Of a stretch of DNA of 11,557 nucleotides, positions 7,303 to 11,557 are shown piece after piece (the first letter of the stretch is position 1; every line of letters starts with the position of its first letter). Where the stretch lies: the NCBI GenBank assembly GCA_014379305.1, contig JACMMB010000360.1, forward strand, positions 1-11,557, read 5' to 3'. The notes beneath the pieces were generated by a model. That model ran no database searches and was not told the DNA's origin. It saw only the letters and a list, made by a program, of their open reading frames with translations. The translations under genes were made by a program, and so were the position numbers. The DNA comes from Akkermansiaceae bacterium. Lineage in GTDB: Bacteria > Verrucomicrobiota > Verrucomicrobiia > Verrucomicrobiales > Akkermansiaceae.

Positions 7303-7382
7303 GGCTGGCGATGGGCGGACTGTGTGCTGCGGAATATCAAATCGTGTCTAACTGTTCGGTTTGATGAGAGTTCTATAGACGC

Positions 7383-7407
7383 AAAAGAGTGGGCTTCAGA
7401 CCCACTC
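7383..7407 (-). terminator. Rho-independent terminator of the two-gene coiled-coil/sensor unit
   Basis: Perfect 7-bp stem GAGTGGG (7387-7393) / CCCACTC (7401-7407) with a 7-nt loop. Read on the minus strand, the stem is followed directly by TTTT (7383-7386). It lies about 90 nt past the stop of the 340-residue gene and just before the nusA leader, so it separates the two transcription units. Short U run, hence moderate strength. Confidence 0.65.
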
Positions 7408-7496
7408 CAAGTGCGACAGAGTTCGTTGTTATCGGTTCTTTAGCTTGGATGAAAGGGGCGTGCAAGCTGAAACTCTTGGGCTTGAGGCAGTGCTTG

Positions 7497-8519
7497 CTAG
7501 GCAGCGTTGGCGGGTGCCTGGATTAGCAGACAGTCCTCCAAAAACGGCTGGAGCGCGTGCATCAGAGCGGACCCGGCCTGCTGGAAACGCTCGCGGAAAT
7601 GGTCCTCAATGCGGCGGAGGGAAAACTCAAGATCCGATAGAATCAGCTCATTTGGTTGGCCGCGCACCACTGCGACCAGGATCATGTGCTCACCGGTTTC
7701 CGCAATGATGTTTTTACCGTCCGCCAGCTCGAATGAGCGACGATTTTCGCCATTATCGTCACGAATCTGCAAGGCGATGCGTTGGGCGGAGCTTTCGACA
7801 CGCTTCACTGCCGAATGGCGGGCCGGATCGCAACTTGCAAAAGACACGACAGCCAAGGTCACCGCATCCAAAAGATATACTTCCTCGACTTGGAAACGGT
7901 GGGTTTTCTCGAAAACGACATCATCGTATGTGCGGCTCGAGAAGAGCGCCTGAATGCGCCATACCAATCGATCTAGAAAGCCCGGAGCTTGGAAAGGGCG
8001 CGATGCCGGTGTGTATTCGGCCAATGCCCGGCGTATGGTCGCCCGCAACATCGGTTCGAGAAAGTTATCGGTATTGCCTTTGTCACTTTCGTAAACCGCC
8101 TTGCGAACCGCAGCGTGGATCAGGGGTGCAAAGGCTTCACTCAGGTCGCTATCGTTGTATTCCGGGAAAGATTTAACAGGTGCTTCCAAAGGGGCTGATT
8201 GAATGTCGGGCCCATGATTTTTTTGCTCTGTAACCACGGAAAGCGGTAAGACTTCATTTAACTCGGCGGAATTCGGCTGCCCGGTCCCAAGCGAGGGGGG
8301 CGGTAAAACAGATAACGGTGCGGGCCACGATGACGGGAAAGTTTCCGGTTGTGATTCAATAACCACCGGGCACGTTGGAATAGCTACCAAAGGTGAAAAC
8401 CAGTTTTGAGCCGGCTCAACTTCGGAAACGGGCAAATTGGAGCGGAAATCGGGCATCGATATGTTACCGCCCAATGAGGCTCCAGGCTCTGCGGTAGGGA
8501 TTGGTGTGAAGGAATTCAT
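7497..8519 (-). CDS. Uncharacterised protein with disordered N-terminus and sensor-like C-terminal domain
   Basis: 340 residues, no named family certain. Residues 1-115 are Pro/Ser-rich and probably disordered. Residues 122-170 form two helices (SEAFAPLIHAAVRKAVYESD; EPMLRATIRRALAEY). Residues 175-200 are an amphipathic segment (FLDRLVWRIQALFSSRTYDD). From about 205 an alternating strand/helix domain follows (FQVEEVYLLDAVTLAVVSFA; ETGEHMILVAVVRGQPNELI; LRRIEDHFRERFQQ). From memory this order resembles the region before the membrane segment of certain large 'OmpA family' proteins, which read roughly APTIEEAIRESV... VMGPAIRRAI... LRWRLEALRTGRPFAEVVL... YRVEQVFLIH..TGLLL... AVVRG. Here no transmembrane helix or OmpA domain follows. 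The roadblock/longin-like sensor reading is inference. The ATG overlaps the upstream stop as ATGA (8516-8519), with AAAGG seven to eight nt before it. Ends in TAG. Confidence 0.75.
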   Translation of the reverse strand: MNSFTPIPTAEPGASLGGNISMPDFRSNLPVSEVEPAQNWFSPLVAIPTCPVVIESQPETFPSSWPAPLSVLPPPSLGTGQPNSAELNEVLPLSVVTEQKNHGPDIQSAPLEAPVKSFPEYNDSDLSEAFAPLIHAAVRKAVYESDKGNTDNFLEPMLRATIRRALAEYTPASRPFQAPGFLDRLVWRIQALFSSRTYDDVVFEKTHRFQVEEVYLLDAVTLAVVSFASCDPARHSAVKRVESSAQRIALQIRDDNGENRRSFELADGKNIIAETGEHMILVAVVRGQPNELILSDLEFSLRRIEDHFRERFQQAGSALMHALQPFLEDCLLIQAPANAA

Positions 8520-9130
8520 GCCTGCGCCTTTTTTGGAACCGTGCTGGAAAATGATGAGGCACTATCTGCGAGGGCGCGGGCGGCTGAGGCAATCTTGTTG
8601 AAACGATCATCCAGGTTTTCGGGAATTCGTGAATTCACCTCGGATATGCGCTTTTCAAGGCCCTGACGCATTACCGCAAGCTCTGTCCTGAGCTGTTCGG
8701 CGAGTTTTTGGTCGCGATTGTCCAAGCGGACATGCAGTGATTTCTGCCAGTTGGTAAGCCAAACTCCCAATTTTTTCTCTAGTTGGCCGACGACTGTAAG
8801 GGCAGTTGTATGTGCTTTTTCACGGGCGGCTTCCTGAATTTGCGATGCGAGCCGCTGCGCTTCCTGGCGCTGTAATGCGGCAATTTGTTCGTTATCTTCC
8901 CGCGAGCTTTCGATGCGCTCAACCTGATCTTTCAAAGCCTCTACCTTTGCTTCGGTGATCAATATGCGATCCTCGAAAACGGGATGATCCGGGATAACCG
9001 GAGTAACAGCAGGTGACGCTTCAAGACGGGCGATACGGCCTTCAAGACGCTCGAGGTGGCGGCCCACGATAATTTCGCGGATTCGTTCCACCGTTTGTGA
9101 TGGATTCAGGGTGGGGGGTGTAGGTGACAT
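8516..9130 (-). CDS. Uncharacterised coiled-coil protein
   Basis: 204 residues, almost entirely helical: no signal peptide and no membrane segment, so cytoplasmic. A short Pro-rich start (MSPTPPTLNPSQ) leads into VERIREIIVGRHLERLEGRI (14-33), which recalls the LRELLVGPE...L..L..RL opening of the same large OmpA-family proteins that the next gene resembles. Residues 52-105 and 135-175 show heptad-like Leu/Ile/Ala spacing with many Glu, Gln, Arg (coiled coil), with a Trp-containing break at VWLTNWQKSLH (123-133). The tail is Ser/Ala-rich and ends PKKAQA. The ATG at 9128-9130 has a good GGAGAG (minus, 9136-9141) about 5-7 nt upstream. It overlaps the next gene by 4 bp (ATGA), and its final codons include a potential -1 slippery site (8528-8534). 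The two products probably act together. Confidence 0.78.
   Translation of the reverse strand: MSPTPPTLNPSQTVERIREIIVGRHLERLEGRIARLEASPAVTPVIPDHPVFEDRILITEAKVEALKDQVERIESSREDNEQIAALQRQEAQRLASQIQEAAREKAHTTALTVVGQLEKKLGVWLTNWQKSLHVRLDNRDQKLAEQLRTELAVMRQGLEKRISEVNSRIPENLDDRFNKIASAARALADSASSFSSTVPKKAQA
8528..8534 (-). promoter_or_regulatory. Candidate -1 ribosomal frameshift site A AAA AAG
   Basis: Heptamer A AAA AAG on the minus strand, read in the zero frame as the end of CCA followed by AAA AAG, three sense codons before the TGA at 8516-8518. This is the dnaX/IS3-type slippery sequence. The overlapping downstream gene is in the -1 frame, so slippage would bypass the stop and run GGC GCA GGC ATG into it. 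The same A-run could instead serve merely as the purine-rich ribosome binding site of the downstream ATG. Only a weak 5-bp downstream stem (CAGGC/GCCTG) is visible. Confidence 0.4.
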
Positions 9131-9135
9131 GGCAA

Positions 9136-9141
9136 CTCTCC
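9136..9141 (-). promoter_or_regulatory. Shine-Dalgarno of the coiled-coil protein gene
   Basis: GGAGAG on the minus strand, 5 nt before the ATG at 9128-9130. It is flanked on both sides by the 10-mer CACCCCCCAC (minus strand, 9111-9120 inside the gene and 9142-9151 upstream), an unusual C-rich direct repeat around the start. Confidence 0.55.
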
Positions 9142-9152
9142 GTGGGGGGTGA

Positions 9153-9173
9153 TTTCAGTGGGTGGAACTGAAA
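9153..9173. repeat. 7-bp inverted repeat in the leader of the coiled-coil gene
   Basis: TTTCAGT (9153-9159) and ACTGAAA (9167-9173) form a perfect dyad with a 7-nt spacer, just upstream of the ribosome binding site. It may be an operator or a 5'-UTR stem-loop. A second dyad, TTCGTT-CGT-AACGAA (9241-9255), lies further upstream in the same 141-bp gap. Confidence 0.4.
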
Positions 9174-9240
9174 CTCGGCTGAGGTAGCGTGGAGATGTTT
9201 ACTACAATCCCTTCCCGAATGTAAATACAAACCCTGATCC

Positions 9241-9255
9241 TTCGTTCGTAACGAA
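9241..9255. repeat. 6-bp inverted repeat downstream of the cysteine desulfurase
   Basis: TTCGTT (9241-9246) and AACGAA (9250-9255) separated by CGT. It lies 17 nt past the cysteine desulfurase stop and upstream of a weak promoter-like pair for the coiled-coil gene (TTTACA at 9220-9225, TAGTAA at 9199-9204, both minus, 15-bp spacer). No U tract follows, so it is not a terminator; an operator is possible. Confidence 0.35.
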
Positions 9256-9271
9256 AATCAGACAAACCGAA

Positions 9272-10477
9272 TCAATCAGTATATACGACCACCGGTCCTA
9301 AACCGCTGCCTTGTACGCTTCTCAGTTTTTCAACCGCCATCTTGACTTTTCCGGCAGCCTCCATGGCTTGATCCAGCGAATTGATTCGGGAAAAACTGAA
9401 GCGCAGGCTGGTCTTTGCCGACTTCTCCGGTATCCCCATTGCAAGCTGCACATGAGACGGTTTTTGCTTTCCCGACATGCACGCGGAGCCCGCTGAACAA
9501 GCCACGCCGGACTCGTCGAGAAGAATCAATAGCCCTGCGGAATCGCAGCCTGCAAACGAAAGATGTGAGGTATTTGGCAATCGGAAATCCGCATTGCCGT
9601 TTCTCCCACAGCCGGAGACATGTTCGAGAAGAAAGTTTTCAAAGCTATCCCGCATCAATTTGATTCGACCGGGAATGGCGCTTTCCAAGCTCTCTTTTGC
9701 AAGTTGCGCGGCGGCACCCATGGCGACAATCGCAGCGGTATTTTCCGTTCCACTCCGACGGTTTATTTCCTGACCTCCTCCATGGATCATTGCGGTGAAA
9801 TCCAATCCATTGCGGATATAGATCGCTCCGATGCCTTTGGGTCCGTGAAACTTATGAGCGGAAATCGAAAGCATATCGATGCCTAGATCTTTCGCATTCA
9901 CCGGGATTTTCCCAACCGCCTGAATGGCGTCTGTGTGGATGGGCAAGCTGTGTTTTTTTGCAATCTCAACCGCAGCTGAGAGAGGTTGGATGACCCCTGT
10001 CTCATTGTTGGCGAGCATCAAGGAAACGTAACCCGCTCCGTCACAATTTTCCCTGAAGGAATCAAGATCTATGATGCCGTCTGCGTGGACCGGAATGTAT
10101 TTAACGCGGCGTTTCCGGCTTTCGGCAAAACGCAGCACCGCACTGTGCTCAATGGTTGATACCAGAATTGCCCCTTCGCCCGCCAGCTTGTCCAGGGAGT
10201 AAAGTGCGGTGTTCACACTCTCGGTGCCGGAACCGGTGAAGACGATTTCCTCAGGGCTGGCCCCGATCAGTTCAGCGACCTGCGCGCGCGAATCATTGAT
10301 GGCATTTCGAGCGAGTCTTGCGGTCTTGTAACTACTGGATGGGTTCGCGTGGTTACCGGCAAGCCATGGCAGCATCGCATCAACCACCTCCGGAAGCATG
10401 GCGGTTGTCGCATTGGCATCGAGATCGATCACCAGGTTATTTTCCATTTCCCTAATGGAAAAACAACTTGGAATCAT
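9272..10477 (-). CDS. Cysteine desulfurase (NifS/IscS-like)
   Basis: PLP enzyme that removes sulfur from cysteine as an enzyme-bound persulfide, yielding alanine, and passes it to Fe-S cluster assembly or tRNA thiolation. Seen in 401 residues: the N-terminal DLDANATTAMLPEVVDAM (18-35), substrate/PLP region IEHSAV (His111), LANNETGVIQP (155-165), HTDAIQAVGK (181-190), the PLP lysine in SAHKFHGPKG (Lys209), GGGQEINRRSGTEN (233-246), and the active-site cysteine in SAGSACMSG (Cys333). Complete, normal length (about 380-400). The ATG at 10475-10477 lies 2 nt after the stop of the M50 gene (TAA GA ATG), which suggests translational coupling; the ATG ten codons inside (MENNLVIDLD, 10445-10447) fits family N-termini equally well. 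No iscU, iscR or suf gene is nearby, so the sulfur acceptor cannot be told from context; mnmA-type tRNA thiolation is one possibility. Confidence 0.95.
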   Translation of the reverse strand: MIPSCFSIREMENNLVIDLDANATTAMLPEVVDAMLPWLAGNHANPSSSYKTARLARNAINDSRAQVAELIGASPEEIVFTGSGTESVNTALYSLDKLAGEGAILVSTIEHSAVLRFAESRKRRVKYIPVHADGIIDLDSFRENCDGAGYVSLMLANNETGVIQPLSAAVEIAKKHSLPIHTDAIQAVGKIPVNAKDLGIDMLSISAHKFHGPKGIGAIYIRNGLDFTAMIHGGGQEINRRSGTENTAAIVAMGAAAQLAKESLESAIPGRIKLMRDSFENFLLEHVSGCGRNGNADFRLPNTSHLSFAGCDSAGLLILLDESGVACSAGSACMSGKQKPSHVQLAMGIPEKSAKTSLRFSFSRINSLDQAMEAAGKVKMAVEKLRSVQGSGLGPVVVYTD

Positions 10478-10479
10478 TC

Positions 10480-11235
10480 TTATAAATCAGCCTGTGCCAC
10501 CCCTAAATTTTCGATGAAACCATGCAACCAACGGAGGCTGGAATCGCTCCAGGTGATTGCGGTGCCGAACCATGAGAAACCAAAATCCCGGAAGCTTTCC
10601 AATGGGGAAGGTGCCGCAAAACAAAGCAGTGCGATTAACACGATCAGGTTTCCAAAGTAAATCAGCACGAGCGAAAGAAAGGTTCCGTTATCTTTAAGGT
10701 CCGGCTGATCCCGTGGAATCATCCATAATGTCCACGCCAGGTGGAACGCCCACGAGGCACCGATCGCCGCATAAAAAATCTGATTTATCAGTGGGGTCGG
10801 GTTCAGAAACAGGCTCACTGCGACATAAATAATCACTACCATCGTACTCCAAAACGGAATGAAATACGGAGAAAGGGCGATCACCCAGTTGGTTTTGTCT
10901 GTGGTCACATAGCCGCCGACGGAACTCCAGTGAATGTCCAATACTTTCCCGCGAAAGCATTTCACGAACGCCGCGTGAGTCAATTCATGACCTAACACAT
11001 ATACGTATAGAAACATCGACTGGCCGAGGCGCGACCAAAACCACCCCAGCATGACAAGCACGCCGGTCGCAAAGTACCAGAACTCCATCCCCAGCCAAAA
11101 ACCCTGCTCAATGCTAACTTGGGAAAAACGAGATAGGAAAGTCCAGGTCGTCACCCAACAAAACGGCAACAAAATCATACCCAACATCCAACGGGAAATC
11201 CGCATCAGAAGTCCCGAAGACGCCTCCTCGCCCAT
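10480..11235 (-). CDS. M50-like membrane metalloprotease
   Basis: Integral membrane protein with the zinc motif HELTHA inside a hydrophobic helix (FLYVYVLGHELTHAAFVKCF), as in site-2-type intramembrane proteases and their relatives. From the ATG at 11233-11235 it has 251 residues and about six membrane segments (near the start RWMLGMILLPFCWVTTWTFL, then GFWLGMEFWYFATGVLVMLG, the HELTH helix, WVIALSPYFIPFWSTMVVII, YAAIGASWAFHLAWTLWM, SLVLIYFGNLIVLIALLCF). The classical NPDG-like third-ligand motif is not obvious; LSPYFIPFW and DQPDLKDNG are candidates, so it belongs to a divergent subfamily and its substrate is unknown. The frame stays open upstream: an ATG at 11413-11415 would add a very basic 60-residue extension that looks unlike protein of this family, so I prefer 11235, with moderate certainty. 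It heads an operon with the cysteine desulfurase. Confidence 0.75.
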   Translation of the reverse strand: MGEEASSGLLMRISRWMLGMILLPFCWVTTWTFLSRFSQVSIEQGFWLGMEFWYFATGVLVMLGWFWSRLGQSMFLYVYVLGHELTHAAFVKCFRGKVLDIHWSSVGGYVTTDKTNWVIALSPYFIPFWSTMVVIIYVAVSLFLNPTPLINQIFYAAIGASWAFHLAWTLWMIPRDQPDLKDNGTFLSLVLIYFGNLIVLIALLCFAAPSPLESFRDFGFSWFGTAITWSDSSLRWLHGFIENLGVAQADL

Positions 11236-11432
11236 GTTACACTCATCTATTGCAATCGCAGCCCAGACTTCTTTGCATCCCCGCCTGTTCAGGCGCCGAT
11301 TCGTCTCTTCGTGGGCGCGGCGGTTCACGGACTGAAATGACTCCCGAAGCGTCGTCCGCAAACGTTTGTTATTGCCGGGAGATCTTGCGGGGCTTTTTTG
11401 CTTCCGATAACTCATGCCGAGGTGCAAGGAAG

Positions 11433-11461
11433 ACAATACTTAGGAAAACTTAATGAATCAA
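11433..11461 (-). promoter_or_regulatory. Sigma70-type promoter for the M50 - cysteine desulfurase operon
   Basis: On the minus strand TTGATT (11456-11461) and TATTGT (11433-11438) are separated by exactly 17 bp; each matches four of six consensus bases. It lies between the terminator of the preceding gene and the first possible ATG of the M50 gene. A start site near 11426 would leave a leader of about 10 nt to the ATG at 11415 or about 190 nt to the ATG at 11235. The longer leader contains a 6-bp hairpin (11282-11295). Confidence 0.4.
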
Positions 11462-11486
11462 GAACGGGTTCGCATTCATCGCCCTT

Positions 11487-11518
11487 AAATAAAAAACCCG
11501 CGCCTTTTCAGGCGCGGG
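11487..11518 (-). terminator. Rho-independent terminator of a minus-strand gene beyond the right edge
   Basis: Perfect 8-bp GC stem CCCGCGCC (11497-11504) / GGCGCGGG (11511-11518) with a 6-nt loop, followed on the minus strand by TTTTTTATTT (11496 down to 11487). A textbook terminator in orientation minus, so a gene on the minus strand should end within about 40 bp right of it or just outside the window. A possible stop TAG is at 11544-11546 on the minus strand, in a frame ending Ala-Leu-Ser, but too little is visible to name the gene. Confidence 0.9.
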
Positions 11519-11557
11519 AAACAATTTCATGAAATACTGGGAAACTAACTCAACGCC

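Noticed and set aside
7303..7382. Promoter for nusA
   Set aside because: TATAGA and GATATT hexamers are present on the minus strand but neither has a recognisable -35 at proper spacing, so no promoter is called.
11373..11400. GC-rich segment followed by TTTTTT on the plus strand, resembling a terminator
   Set aside because: The possible stem (GCC/GGC) is only 3 bp before mismatching, and no plus-strand gene ends there.
1..11557. Mobile element, CRISPR array, toxin-antitoxin or defence system
   Set aside because: No transposase, integrase, spaced repeats, effector nuclease or paired small toxin-like genes are visible on either strand.

Overview
The window reads as a bacterial chromosome segment of moderate GC. 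It holds ten complete genes and one partial gene, plus a detached gene fragment. The best guess is a member of the Verrucomicrobiota (Verrucomicrobiae). That rests on the overall look of the proteins, the scarcity of Shine-Dalgarno sequences and the gene neighbourhood, so it is an impression and not a proven placement. There is no phage, transposase, CRISPR array, tRNA or rRNA that I can see.

Layout, left to right. Positions 1-357 (minus) are the N-terminal third of undecaprenyl-diphosphatase (UppP), cut by the window edge. Divergent from it, 479-1036 (plus) is a DUF2062 membrane protein, followed by purB (adenylosuccinate lyase, plus). Everything from 2558 to the right end is on the minus strand. 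purB converges on a purine nucleoside phosphorylase (PNP) gene with only 24 bp between the stops. Read in the transcription direction (right to left), the minus-strand genes are an M50-like membrane metalloprotease and a cysteine desulfurase 2 nt apart; a two-gene unit of a coiled-coil protein and a sensor-like protein overlapping by ATGA and closed by a hairpin terminator; then nusA-infB-rbfA-PNP. A further rho-independent terminator at the right end belongs to a minus-strand gene outside the window.

How the genes work together. NusA, IF-2 and RbfA form the conserved transcription/translation-initiation/ribosome-maturation cluster, here without rimP in front and with PNP where truB or rpsO often sits. 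PurB and PNP are the biosynthetic and salvage sides of purine metabolism. UppP recycles the lipid carrier of cell-wall synthesis. The cysteine desulfurase supplies sulfur for Fe-S clusters or tRNA thiolation.

The most interesting points are these. (1) The coiled-coil gene ends in a dnaX-type slippery heptamer A AAA AAG, in the correct phase for a -1 frameshift into the overlapping sensor gene; the fusion would be about 544 residues. (2) nusA is interrupted by a single in-frame TAG right after the KH2 domain, and an intact C-terminal helix-hairpin-helix coding segment follows in the same frame. (3) The infB-rbfA gap holds a long hairpin and short repeats. (4) The PNP lacks the usual N-terminal helix.
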